A stretch of DNA of 13,319 nt from an uncultured Thermoanaerobacterales bacterium (GTDB lineage: Bacteria > Bacillota > Clostridia > Christensenellales > UBA1242), in contig CATKXA010000018.1 of the NCBI GenBank assembly GCA_949840475.1, forward strand, positions 1-13,319. Reading direction: 5' to 3'. How positions within the stretch are numbered: the first letter of the stretch is position 1; every line of letters begins with the position of its first letter. Shown piece after piece: positions 6,143 to 13,319 of this stretch. Below the pieces are notes generated by a model. It had not been told where the DNA came from and did no database searches. It was given only the letters and a program-made list of their open reading frames with translations. Both the position numbers and the translations under genes were made by a program.

Positions 6143-6147
6143 TGATT

Positions 6148-7440
6148 ATGGAACAGATTTCAAAATTAACAATCGGCGAATGCGAGGTTGAAGGATTTAT
6201 TGACCGTATTCGTGACCAAAAAAGTATGCAATTTATTGTTATTCGCGACCGCTCTGGCAAGTTGCAAATAACAGTAGATAAAGCTAGCAAACCTGAAATT
6301 GCTAGTATTTTCTCATCAAATTTACTTGTTGACTCAGTAGTAAGAGTTAAGGGAACTATTGTAGAGAATCCTTATGTAAAACTTGGAGGCAAGGAGTTAT
6401 TGCCAGAGAGCGTAGAGGTTGTTTCTCGTGCAGAAGTTAGCCCAATAGACAGCGAAAGCGGGATTGACCAACGTCTTGACTATAGGTGGATTGACTTACG
6501 TGATAGCAAAAAACGTTTAATTTTTGAAGTGCAGACAGCTCTTGTTCATGGTTTTAGAAAGTTCTTAATTGAAAAGGACTTTATTGAGGTGCATTGTCCA
6601 ACTATCAGTGGCAACGAAAGTGAGTCTGGGGCTGGTGTTTTTGAAGTTAAGTATTTTGACAGAAAAGCATACCTTATTCAAAGTCCGCAATTTTATAAGC
6701 AAATGGCAATCGCTGGTGGTTTTGAAAGAGTATTTATATCTACTCCAGTTTATAGAGCAGAAAACTCTCACACTAAGCAACATGCAACAGAATTTTCTGG
6801 TTTTGACCTTGAGTTTACAAATGTTTCAGACGTGGAAGACGTTATGAAAATGGAAGAAGAGCTTTTATATGCTGGAATTAAAGAGGTTAAAGAAAAGCTT
6901 GGCGATAGAGTAAAAGAAGAACTTGGAATTGATATAGTAGTACCATCGCTTCCATTCCCAAGGCTTACAATGAAAGAAGCTTACGATATTCTAAATAATA
7001 AGTGTGATTTCCCTATTGAAGAAGGCGAGGACTTTGACCGCGAAGCTGAAAAGTTGCTTACAGCTTATATGGCAAAGAAAACTGGTCATCAATTCTTCTT
7101 TGTTAAAGAGTATCCAAGTGCGGTTAGACCATTCTATTCAATGAAAAAAGAGGACGACAAGGCGTACTCTAAAACTTATGACTTATATTATAAAGATATT
7201 GAGATTACATCAGGTGCACAGCGTGAGCATAGAGCAGATGTGTTGACTGAGCAAATTAGAGAAAAAGGCATTGACCCTAAAACAATGCAAGAAACTTACA
7301 TAGACTTTTTTAAATATGGCTGTCCTCCACATGGTGGTTTTGGAATGGGACTTGACCGTATTACAATGTTACTTCTTGATTTGCCATCAATAAAAGAAGC
7401 GATGTTTATTTTCCGTGGACCTGAGCGTATTCGTCCATAG
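6148..7440 (+). CDS. aspS: aspartyl-tRNA synthetase, archaeal-type, probably non-discriminating
   Basis: The protein has 430 residues. An N-terminal OB-fold anticodon-binding domain (about 1-105) joins a class II synthetase core. Motif 2 begins YRAENSHTKQHATEF (from 202) and motif 3 contains GFGMGLDRI (397-405), ending FIFRGPERIRP. The length is short because the roughly 150-residue GAD insertion of ordinary bacterial AspRS (about 590 residues) is missing. The motif 2 wording also matches the archaeal/eukaryotic AspRS-AsnRS group. The enzyme charges tRNA-Asp with aspartate. In Thermus thermophilus, a similar short AspRS2 also mischarges tRNA-Asn and works with GatCAB; the adjacent gatCAB suggests the same here. 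Discrimination depends on a few anticodon-contact residues and was not settled from sequence. First structural gene of the operon; gatC follows after 9 bases. Confidence 0.93.
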   Translation: MEQISKLTIGECEVEGFIDRIRDQKSMQFIVIRDRSGKLQITVDKASKPEIASIFSSNLLVDSVVRVKGTIVENPYVKLGGKELLPESVEVVSRAEVSPIDSESGIDQRLDYRWIDLRDSKKRLIFEVQTALVHGFRKFLIEKDFIEVHCPTISGNESESGAGVFEVKYFDRKAYLIQSPQFYKQMAIAGGFERVFISTPVYRAENSHTKQHATEFSGFDLEFTNVSDVEDVMKMEEELLYAGIKEVKEKLGDRVKEELGIDIVVPSLPFPRLTMKEAYDILNNKCDFPIEEGEDFDREAEKLLTAYMAKKTGHQFFFVKEYPSAVRPFYSMKKEDDKAYSKTYDLYYKDIEITSGAQREHRADVLTEQIREKGIDPKTMQETYIDFFKYGCPPHGGFGMGLDRITMLLLDLPSIKEAMFIFRGPERIRP

Positions 7441-7449
7441 GAGCTATTT

Positions 7450-7737
7450 ATGGCAAAGCTTACAGAGAAAGAGATTTCGCATTTGGCGAGCTTGTCGGCT
7501 TTAAGTTTAAGTGATGAGCAAGTAAAAAAATATGCTAATGAGTTTGAAAGCATTTTAAATTTTGTTGATAAGATATCTAAGACTGATACCTTAAGCTTTG
7601 ATATGTTTGCCCGCGAAATTGAGTTTGATGACCTTCGAGAAGACGAGCAAAAGCAAAGCTTAAGCACTAGTGAAGTGTTGAAGAATGCTCCAAAAAAACG
7701 CAAGGAATTTTTTAATGTTCCAAAGGTGGTGGAGTAA
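7450..7737 (+). CDS. gatC: GatC subunit of Asp/Glu-tRNA amidotransferase
   Basis: The protein has 95 residues, the usual GatC length. It starts with the family pattern of an N-terminal helix bearing LTEKEISHLASLSALSLS, followed by FESILNFVDKISKTDT and a C-terminal extended region with a D-LREDE segment. GatC has no catalytic activity. It wraps around the GatA-GatB interface and stabilises the complex. AGGAG (7439-7443) overlaps the aspS stop codon and lies 6 bases before the ATG. The stop codon overlaps the gatA start in TAATG, which implies translational coupling and balanced subunit supply. Confidence 0.92.
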   Translation: MAKLTEKEISHLASLSALSLSDEQVKKYANEFESILNFVDKISKTDTLSFDMFAREIEFDDLREDEQKQSLSTSEVLKNAPKKRKEFFNVPKVVE

Positions 7738-9164
7738 TGGTCAGTTTAAAAGATATTACTACTATTAAGCTAGCGGAGGCTATAAAAAGTCAACAGATAA
7801 GCAGTGAGCAAGCGGTCACATACTATTTGAGTAACATTAAAAAATACGAACACAAAAATGCAGTGCTTGAAGTGTTTGAAGACGCACTATTAAAAGCTAA
7901 AGAAATAGATAAAAAAATTAAAGCACGCGAAAGTGTGGGGGCTTTAGCAGGAGTGCCTTTTATTATAAAAGACAACATGCTTTGCTATGGCAAAAAATGC
8001 ACATGTGCTTCTAAGTTTATGGAGGACTTTGTAAGCCCATACACGGCGACTGCGGTTGATAGATTATTAAAACAAGATGCAATAGTAATAGCAAGAGCAA
8101 ACATGGATGAGTTCGCCATGGGTGGGTCTTGTGAGCATTCAGCTTTTGGAGCGTGTTTGAATGCTGTTTCAGATAGTCATGTGTCTGGGGGCTCTAGCGG
8201 TGGAAGTGCGGTTGCTGTTGCACTAAACATGTGCAGTTTTGCTCTAGGCTCAGATACTGGTGGAAGTATTCGTCAGCCTGCATCATTTAATGGGGTGGTT
8301 GGTTTTAAGCCGTCATATGGCACAGTGTCTAGATTCGGCTTGGTGGCTTTTGCGTCATCGCTCGACCAGATTGGGCCAATAACTAAAACTATTGGCGATG
8401 CTGAGTTTGTGTATAGTTTTTTATCTGGAATTGATGAACACGATCAAACTACTATCAGCTTGCCTATAAGTAATAGTAAAATAAGTTCGTTGAAAGGCTT
8501 AAAAATTGGCATTATTAAACAAGTGCTAGAAATCGCACAAAATACTCCAAACTATTCGCATTTCAAAAAAATCATAGACGTACTTAAAAATTGTGGTGCA
8601 AATATTCAAATAATTGACATGAAAGAGTACGACCTTGCATTGCCAGCATACTACATTATAGCTCCCTCTGAGGTGGCATCTAACCTTGGCAGGTTTGATG
8701 GCATTAAGTACACAAAGAGAGCGGAGCAAGCAAAGGATATAGGTAGTGTGTACACATTGTCAAGAACTGAGGGCTTTGGCGAAGAAGTGAAACGTAGAAT
8801 TATGCTCGGCAACTTCTGTTTGTCTAGCGGATATTATGATGCGTATTATAAAAACGCAAAGCGTGTACAAAAGTTGCTAAAGAACAAATTTGATGAAGTA
8901 TTTAAGAGCGTTGATGCAATAATTTTGCCAACAACTTTGGGCGGAGCTTTTAAGCTTAATGAAAAAACTGAGGAGCCAACAAGCATGTGGGCAGAGGATA
9001 TGTTTACTATTTTTGCAAACCTTGCTGAGCTTCCAGCTATTTCAATTCCAAATGGAAAAACTGCGGACGGTATGCCTCTTGGTGTGCAGGTTGCATGCAA
9101 AAAACTTGACGATTTAAAGCTTTTAAAAATAGCAAGCCTCATTGGAGGTGTTTTAAATGTTTAG
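7737..9164 (+). CDS. gatA: GatA amidase subunit of Asp/Glu-tRNA amidotransferase
   Basis: The protein has 475 residues and belongs to the amidase-signature family. It hydrolyses glutamine (or asparagine) and passes ammonia through a channel to GatB. The Ser-cisSer-Lys triad is complete: Lys 78 in FIIKDN, the cis-Ser 153 in the SGGSSGGS loop, and the nucleophile Ser 177 in SDTGGSIRQPA. The spacing from Lys to cis-Ser to Ser matches that of Staphylococcus aureus GatA (79, 154, 178). The remaining fold is colinear, including GFKPSYGTVSRFGLVAFAS and the C-terminal GVPLG-like MPLGVQVA. GGTGGAG just upstream serves as the ribosome binding site. The start overlaps the gatC stop by one base, and the end overlaps gatB by 8 bases. 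Confidence 0.97.
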   Translation: MVSLKDITTIKLAEAIKSQQISSEQAVTYYLSNIKKYEHKNAVLEVFEDALLKAKEIDKKIKARESVGALAGVPFIIKDNMLCYGKKCTCASKFMEDFVSPYTATAVDRLLKQDAIVIARANMDEFAMGGSCEHSAFGACLNAVSDSHVSGGSSGGSAVAVALNMCSFALGSDTGGSIRQPASFNGVVGFKPSYGTVSRFGLVAFASSLDQIGPITKTIGDAEFVYSFLSGIDEHDQTTISLPISNSKISSLKGLKIGIIKQVLEIAQNTPNYSHFKKIIDVLKNCGANIQIIDMKEYDLALPAYYIIAPSEVASNLGRFDGIKYTKRAEQAKDIGSVYTLSRTEGFGEEVKRRIMLGNFCLSSGYYDAYYKNAKRVQKLLKNKFDEVFKSVDAIILPTTLGGAFKLNEKTEEPTSMWAEDMFTIFANLAELPAISIPNGKTADGMPLGVQVACKKLDDLKLLKIASLIGGVLNV

Positions 9165-10593
9165 TGATTATGAAGTAGTAATTGGGCTTGAAGTCCATGC
9201 CGAGCTAAAAACTAAAACAAAAGTTTTTTGCTCATGCAAAAACGAGTTTGGAAGCGAGCCAAACTCAAACTGTTGTCCCGTTTGCGTTGGTATGCCTGGG
9301 GCATTGCCAGTGCTTAGCAAGGAAGCGGTATTTTTAACAATAAAGGCGGGGTTAACCATAGGTTCACAAATCTCTCCGCTCGCAGTGTTTGAAAGAAAGA
9401 ACTATTTTTATCCAGACCTTGCAAAAGCTTATCAAATTAGCCAGTTAGAAAAACCAATTTGCGTGGGTGGAGGCATCAAGCTTAAAAGTGGTAAGAATAT
9501 TAGAATAAACAGAATTCACTTAGAAGAAGACGCAGGGAAGCTCATTCATAAAAGCGAGGTTATTGGTACGTTTATTGACTACAACCGTGGCGGAGTTCCT
9601 TTAATTGAAATGGTAACAGAGCCAGACATTTCAAGTGCCGAAGAAGCTGTTGAATTTTTAACCAAATATCGTAGAAACCTAATCTTTGCAAGCGTGGCAG
9701 ACTGTAAGATGCAAGAGGGAGGCATGCGATGTGACGTCAACTTATCTGTTAGAAAAAAGGGGGATAAAAAGCTCGGTACAAGAACTGAGATGAAGAACTT
9801 GAACTCCTTTAAAAGCGTTCAAAGAGCAATCACTTATGAAGCAAAAAGGCAGATTGAAGAGCTAGAAAAAGGCAATGCTATACGTCAAGAAACAAGGAAA
9901 TGGGACGATAACAAAAACAGAAGCTTTACAATGCGTAGCAAAGAAGAAGCAGAGGATTATAGATATTTCCCAGACCCAGACTTACTTCCTGTTAGAATTA
10001 GTGAAAAGACTATAACAAAAGCCAAAGCTGAGTTGCCAGAGCTTAGTGAACAAAAACGTGAGAGGTATGTAAGAGAGTTTTCTCTTCCAAAGTATGATGC
10101 TGAAATTTTGACCAACGAGCTAGATACTGCTTTGCTCTTTGAAGAGGCGTCAAGGCTTACTAATATGCCAAAGCAAGTATCTAACTTTATTATGACCTAT
10201 GTGCTTGCGAAAAAGAAAGAGCGAGATAATCTATCTGTATTCGATGTAATTTCAGCAGACAATCTTGCATATATAATTAAAGCTATTAGCACAAATGAAC
10301 TTACAAGGCCGAACGCTTTAATGCTATTTGATATGGTATGCTTTACAGATAAGGACGCTAAATCAGAAGCAGTAAAAAGCGGCTTTATTAGCAAATTAAG
10401 CGAAGCTGAACTTGAAAGTGTTGTGGATTTTTTGATTGAACAAAATGCACAAGCAGTTAAAGACTATAAGTTAAACCAGGTAAAAGTTGAAAACTTTTTT
10501 ATGGGACAGCTTATGAAGCAAACAAAGGGTAAGGCAGACGTAAATAAGGGCAGAACACTCATAAATGAAAAATTACAAAAATATAAAAATTAA
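9157..10593 (+). CDS. gatB: GatB subunit of Asp/Glu-tRNA amidotransferase
   Basis: The protein has 478 residues, the normal length. GatB phosphorylates the side chain of Asp-tRNA-Asn or Glu-tRNA-Gln and amidates it with ammonia from GatA. The N-terminus has the family hallmark GLEVHAELKTKTKVFC, followed by Cys 25/27 and Cys 40/43 (CPVCVGMPG), the usual zinc site. Downstream are IHLEEDAGKL, DYNRGGVPLIEMVTEPD, MRCDVNLSVR, TEMKNLNSF and RYFPDPDL. The C-terminal YqeY-like helical domain (about 330-478), which recognises the tRNA, ends with KGKADVNKGR. GGAGG (9144-9148) lies 8 bases before the ATG. Last gene of the aspS-gatCAB operon. No clear terminator follows, so some readthrough into the next small gene is possible. 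Confidence 0.97.
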   Translation: MFSDYEVVIGLEVHAELKTKTKVFCSCKNEFGSEPNSNCCPVCVGMPGALPVLSKEAVFLTIKAGLTIGSQISPLAVFERKNYFYPDLAKAYQISQLEKPICVGGGIKLKSGKNIRINRIHLEEDAGKLIHKSEVIGTFIDYNRGGVPLIEMVTEPDISSAEEAVEFLTKYRRNLIFASVADCKMQEGGMRCDVNLSVRKKGDKKLGTRTEMKNLNSFKSVQRAITYEAKRQIEELEKGNAIRQETRKWDDNKNRSFTMRSKEEAEDYRYFPDPDLLPVRISEKTITKAKAELPELSEQKRERYVREFSLPKYDAEILTNELDTALLFEEASRLTNMPKQVSNFIMTYVLAKKKERDNLSVFDVISADNLAYIIKAISTNELTRPNALMLFDMVCFTDKDAKSEAVKSGFISKLSEAELESVVDFLIEQNAQAVKDYKLNQVKVENFFMGQLMKQTKGKADVNKGRTLINEKLQKYKN

Positions 10594-10604
10594 AGCGAAT
10601 TAAT

Positions 10605-10632
10605 TTGATTTTTGCATAAATTTGAGTATCAT
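10605..10632 (+). promoter_or_regulatory. possible promoter for the small membrane protein gene
   Basis: TTGATT (10605-10610), a 16-base spacer and TATCAT (10627-10632) form a moderate sigma-A match in the 70-base gap after gatB. The sequence is very AT-rich, so a chance match is possible. Confidence 0.35.
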
Positions 10633-10663
10633 AGAATATAGAATAATATGGAGGGAATATAAA

Positions 10664-10885
10664 ATGGCAGCAAGAAAATCTGATTATTTTGGTCTTAGTT
10701 ATGTAGTAAGCCTTATCCTAGCTATCATACCATTCACAGCTTGGATTTTAGGTATCGTAACAAGATTCCAAGAAGGTAAAATCGTAGCAGGTATTGTACG
10801 TATCTTCTTTGGTTGGATTGTATGGATTCTTGATTTAATCTTCATGATTATGAAAAAAGAAATCTGCAGACTTTTAAATGTTTAA
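10664..10885 (+). CDS. small two-helix membrane protein, function unknown
   Basis: The protein has 73 residues. A short basic N-terminus (MAARKSDYFG) leads to a hydrophobic helix at about 12-33 (YVVSLILAIIPFTAWILGIVT), a polar turn RFQEGK, and a second helix at about 40-63 (VAGIVRIFFGWIVWILDLIFM). The tail is basic. The helical hairpin recalls Pmp3/YqaE-type small membrane proteins, but the Pmp3 signature is absent and I do not assign it there. The start is the ATG at 10664, 8 bases after GGAGGG (10650-10655). A TTG at 10622 in the same frame would extend it by 14 residues but lies upstream of this ribosome binding site. Its own terminator follows, so it is either a single gene or the tail of the gatCAB transcript. 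Confidence 0.8.
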   Translation: MAARKSDYFGLSYVVSLILAIIPFTAWILGIVTRFQEGKIVAGIVRIFFGWIVWILDLIFMIMKKEICRLLNV

Positions 10886-10893
10886 TTTTCTTT

Positions 10894-10929
10894 AATAAAA
10901 GCCACGGCGAAAAAGCCGTGGCTTTTATT
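10894..10929. terminator. strong intrinsic terminator after the small membrane protein gene
   Basis: A perfect 15-bp stem (AATAAAAGCCACGGC with GCCGTGGCTTTTATT) has a 6-base GAAAAA loop and begins 9 bases after the stop codon. A/T-rich ends on both sides would let it work in both directions. The following 78 bases up to gerA show no promoter I can assign with confidence. Confidence 0.92.
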
Positions 10930-11007
10930 TTGCGAAATTTAAGTAAAGCTATTTGCTGTATAAAAATTAATGCCTAGATATAAACTATCAAAAAAGGGGC
11001 AAAATGC

Positions 11008-12492
11008 ATGCAAAAACAAAGTTTAGAAAAGAAAATATCTAGTATGTTTTGTAAAGAGTCGGATATTGTTGTGCGTAAGTTTGAAACTAAGCAAGCTAAG
11101 TTTACGCTATTTTATATCGACTGCCTAATCAACAGCGAACTTTTGTCTTCTGGCATTATTGAGGCGTTGAAAAGTGTTAGTGAAAAACAAAAGGATAACA
11201 CTTCTATTATTGATATGCTTGAAAAGCAAATTATAACTGTTGGTGCTGTTAAAAAGGTTAGTGAAAAAGAAGATATACAAAATGAGATATTTAATGGAAG
11301 CGTAATAATTGGCGAGGACAAGAGCAAAGAGCTGCTTGCAGTCAATATAAGTGGGTTTACTAAAAGAGGTATAACAGAGCCGCCGTCATCAAGCGTGATA
11401 AGGGGTCCAAGAGAGGGCTTTATTGAGGATTTGAATACAAACCTTAGTTTGATTAGGCGTAGATTAAAAACGCCGTCATTGAGCGTCAAAAAACTCAAAA
11501 TAGGCAAGCGAACTCAAACAAACATTGCTCTTGTTTATCTTGAAAAAGTTGCGAGCCCCAAGGTTGTAAAAGACATTGAGAAAAAGCTCAATGAGATTGA
11601 TATTGATGCAATTATTGACTCATACTACATTGAAGAAATGCTTGGTAAGTCTGGGGAAAAGTTCTTCAGAAAGGTTGGAAACACTGAAAGACCAGACGTG
11701 GTGACTGCAAGAGTACTTGAGGGAAGGGTTGCAATAATTGTTGACGGTTCTCCAATAGTGTTGACATTGCCCTTCATTTTGTTTGAAGATATGCAATCGC
11801 CTGGCGATTATTACGACATTCCAGCTAGAAGTAGCTTTGTTAGATTTGTAAGACTTGTTGGTTTGCTTTTAGCTGTGTTGTTGCCTGGTATTTATGTAGC
11901 ACTTCAAAGCTATCATTATAGAGTGTTACCAATAAACTTTTTGATAAGTCTTTTAAACAGCATTGAGGGTATAAGTTTTCCTCCTATACTTGAAATATTG
12001 TTCGTGTTGTTCTTGTTTGAGATTTTAAACGAAGCGAGTGTAAGAATGCCTAAACAGCTCGGCATGGCTTTATCAATAATAGGTGCGCTTGTTTTAGGCG
12101 ATACTGCTGTTCAAGCAGGAATTATCACACCGCCAAGCATTGTTGTTGTGGCAATCTCTGGCATAACGCTATACATAATTCCTAACCAAACAAGTGAGGC
12201 GAGTTTGCTTAGAACCGCTTTCACTGTTATAGGTGGTGTGGCAGGTTTTTATGGTATATTTCTAGGTTTTATAATACTAGTTACATATCTAGTATCAGTG
12301 CAAAACTATAGTGCTCCATATATGGCACCATACGCACCAAGTATCCCGTCTGATAAAAAAGACGGCTTCATCAAAAAACCATTAAATCGTATGGTGTACA
12401 GACCAAAGAGTTTTAAAGTAGAGGACGAGGTTAGGCAAAAACTTTTACATAAGCCAAATAAAAAGACTAAAAAAGCAGGGCAGGAGGAATAG
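11008..12492 (+). CDS. GerA-family spore germinant receptor subunit A
   Basis: The protein has 494 residues, typical of the GerAA/GerKA/SpoVAF family. The soluble N-terminal region (about 1-270) carries family landmarks: FYIDCLINSELL, SVIRGPREGFIEDLNTN, SLIRRRLKTP, VYLEKVASPKVV, a NTERPD segment and EGRVAIIVDGSPIVLTLP. The membrane region begins near residue 283 with VGLLLAVLLPGIYVAL. It continues through FEILNEASVRMPKQLG and VQAGIITPPSIVVVAISGI to a last helix ending near 432, followed by a charged cytoplasmic tail. These proteins lie in the inner spore membrane and, with B and C subunits, sense germinants and release ions. The start is ATG 11008 after AAAAGGGG (10992-10999). The gene is directly followed by a gerB-type permease gene, so GerA-type receptor is preferred over SpoVAF. 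Which germinant is sensed cannot be read. Confidence 0.93.
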   Translation: MQKQSLEKKISSMFCKESDIVVRKFETKQAKFTLFYIDCLINSELLSSGIIEALKSVSEKQKDNTSIIDMLEKQIITVGAVKKVSEKEDIQNEIFNGSVIIGEDKSKELLAVNISGFTKRGITEPPSSSVIRGPREGFIEDLNTNLSLIRRRLKTPSLSVKKLKIGKRTQTNIALVYLEKVASPKVVKDIEKKLNEIDIDAIIDSYYIEEMLGKSGEKFFRKVGNTERPDVVTARVLEGRVAIIVDGSPIVLTLPFILFEDMQSPGDYYDIPARSSFVRFVRLVGLLLAVLLPGIYVALQSYHYRVLPINFLISLLNSIEGISFPPILEILFVLFLFEILNEASVRMPKQLGMALSIIGALVLGDTAVQAGIITPPSIVVVAISGITLYIIPNQTSEASLLRTAFTVIGGVAGFYGIFLGFIILVTYLVSVQNYSAPYMAPYAPSIPSDKKDGFIKKPLNRMVYRPKSFKVEDEVRQKLLHKPNKKTKKAGQEE

Positions 12493-12494
12493 AT

Positions 12495-13319
12495 ATGAGT
12501 ATAACAAAAAAACAAGCCTTGTTTTTATTAGTAATATCTTTGCTTGTAAATAAAGTGCAAAGGTTGCCAAGCTTAATATCTGCCAATATTGGTAGACATG
12601 GGTATTTGGTATTTTTGATAGTTGGAGCAATAGATGTTTTGTTTTTGCTTTTAGCGTTGCTATTTAATAAACAAGCGAATAATAAAACGACGTACGAGGT
12701 ATGTCAAACGGCGGGCGGAAATATATTTGCAAAAATAATAATGGCAATATTTGCTTTTTACTATTTTTTCAATAGTTTATTACCTTATGAAGCTGTGCAT
12801 GACTTGTTTGCAAACATTCTATTTGATAACCTTTCGTGGGGGCTCTATAGCATAATTTTAATAGCAGCGGTATGGTTTTTGGCAGGCAAAGGGCTTAGGA
12901 ATATCGGCAGGCTTGGCGAGATATTTTTTTACATAATAACTATCAGTTTTGTAGTGTTGCTTGCGTTAGGTGCAATAACTACTGACTATTATAGAATTTT
13001 ACCAATAAATGACCTAAACTTTATTGAGCTTTTAGACACCTGCCTTGAATATAGTTTATGGTTTGGGGACTTTTTAATCATTTATATGTTTGTTGGTCAT
13101 GTTAAAGACGACGGCAAAAAACTTGGCTGGAAGACTGTTGTCGCTGTAATTGTATGTGATATCGTTTTAAGCTTTGCATACGTTGTGTTTTTTGGACTTT
13201 ACCAAAACCTCAGTGCAGACACCAACAGTTTAATTGGTTTTATATCTCAGTTTTCATTGCTTGAGCTAGATATTGGTAGAGTGGATTGGTTTTTGGTATT
13301 GTTTTTTGAAATTGGTGCA
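12495..13319 (+). CDS. GerB-family spore germination permease (3' end outside window)
   Basis: The ORF runs open to the last base; 275 residues are visible of an expected 360 or so. GGAGG (12483-12487) lies 7 bases before the ATG, only 2 bases after the gerA-like stop, so the two are one operon. The N-terminus, MSITKKQALFLLVISLLVNK, has the family pattern of a short ITxxQ start leading into the first helix. About seven or eight hydrophobic helices are visible, including GRLGEIFFYIITISFVVLLA and VVAVIVCDIVLSFAYVVFFG. GerB proteins are APC-superfamily membrane proteins that bind the germinant amino acid within the receptor. The usual third gene, a gerC lipoprotein, would be expected next, beyond the window. 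Confidence 0.88.
   Translation, partial: MSITKKQALFLLVISLLVNKVQRLPSLISANIGRHGYLVFLIVGAIDVLFLLLALLFNKQANNKTTYEVCQTAGGNIFAKIIMAIFAFYYFFNSLLPYEAVHDLFANILFDNLSWGLYSIILIAAVWFLAGKGLRNIGRLGEIFFYIITISFVVLLALGAITTDYYRILPINDLNFIELLDTCLEYSLWFGDFLIIYMFVGHVKDDGKKLGWKTVVAVIVCDIVLSFAYVVFFGLYQNLSADTNSLIGFISQFSLLELDIGRVDWFLVLFFEIGA

Noticed and set aside
6142..6147. GTG 6142 as the aspS start
   Set aside because: It overlaps the AAAGGAG ribosome binding site at 6136-6142. ATG 6148 has the right spacing and the expected N-terminus.
5988..6147. T-box riboswitch upstream of aspS
   Set aside because: The leader is only about 160 bases and shows no T-box consensus (AGGGTGGNACCGCG-like) or stem I arrangement. The peptide-coded attenuator explains it better.
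10622..10663. TTG 10622 as the start of the small membrane protein
   Set aside because: The ribosome binding site GGAGGG lies downstream of it at 10650-10655, directly before ATG 10664.
10930..11007. Sigma-G/F promoter before the gerA-like gene
   Set aside because: GTATA (10958-10962) and GATATAA (10977-10983) loosely resemble the sigma-G boxes, but the spacing is about 14 bases and the -10 lacks the leading C. Not strong enough to list, although forespore expression would be expected from the family.

Overview
The window looks like chromosomal DNA from a low-GC, endospore-forming member of the Firmicutes, most likely a clostridial lineage. The evidence is AT-rich sequence with consensus sigma-A promoters and strong AGGAGG-type ribosome binding sites, together with a gerA/gerB spore-germinant receptor pair, a comF-type gene, SecA with a zinc-binding tail, and an aspS-gatC-gatA-gatB cluster. 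The last codes for tRNA-dependent amidation with an archaeal-type AspRS. No species is named because the sequence alone does not allow it.

Layout. 1-987 is the C-terminal part of a Rad50/SMC/YhaN-like coiled-coil ATPase whose start lies outside the window. It converges on a small P-loop kinase-like gene on the minus strand (1020-1571), and a shared hairpin terminator lies between them. Divergent from the kinase is a comFC-like phosphoribosyltransferase gene (1679-2422), followed by secA with its own promoter (2532-5201). A 216-base gap after secA holds a long imperfect palindrome with a bidirectional terminator at its centre and a further degenerate repeat copy. It separates secA from a convergent VanZ-like membrane protein gene (5418-5933, minus strand).

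The most interesting part is 5953-6150, between the vanZ-like gene and aspS. A perfect-consensus promoter (TTGACA, 17 bases, TATAAT) drives a leader with a well-placed ribosome binding site and a 12-codon ORF, MMHVNNNDNNDF. Seven consecutive codons of this ORF specify Asn or Asp. An intrinsic terminator follows immediately upstream of the aspS ribosome binding site. The Asn/Asp codons lie in one arm of a near-perfect 15-bp hairpin. Its other arm overlaps a segment that can instead pair with the loop and 3' arm of the terminator. This is the architecture of a ribosome-stalling attenuator of the trp or pheST kind, here apparently sensing Asn-tRNA and/or Asp-tRNA charging and controlling aspS-gatCAB, whose products make exactly those two aminoacyl-tRNAs.

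The operon aspS (6148-7440), gatC (7450-7737), gatA (7737-9164) and gatB (9157-10593) is tightly spaced, with gatC/gatA and gatA/gatB overlapping. AspRS would charge tRNA-Asp and probably mischarge tRNA-Asn, and GatCAB would convert Asp-tRNA-Asn to Asn-tRNA-Asn and, if needed, Glu-tRNA-Gln to Gln-tRNA-Gln. A 73-residue two-helix membrane protein (10664-10885) follows, closed by a perfect 15-bp terminator. The window ends with a spore-germination pair: gerA-like (11008-12492) and a 3'-truncated gerB-like permease gene (12495 to the end).
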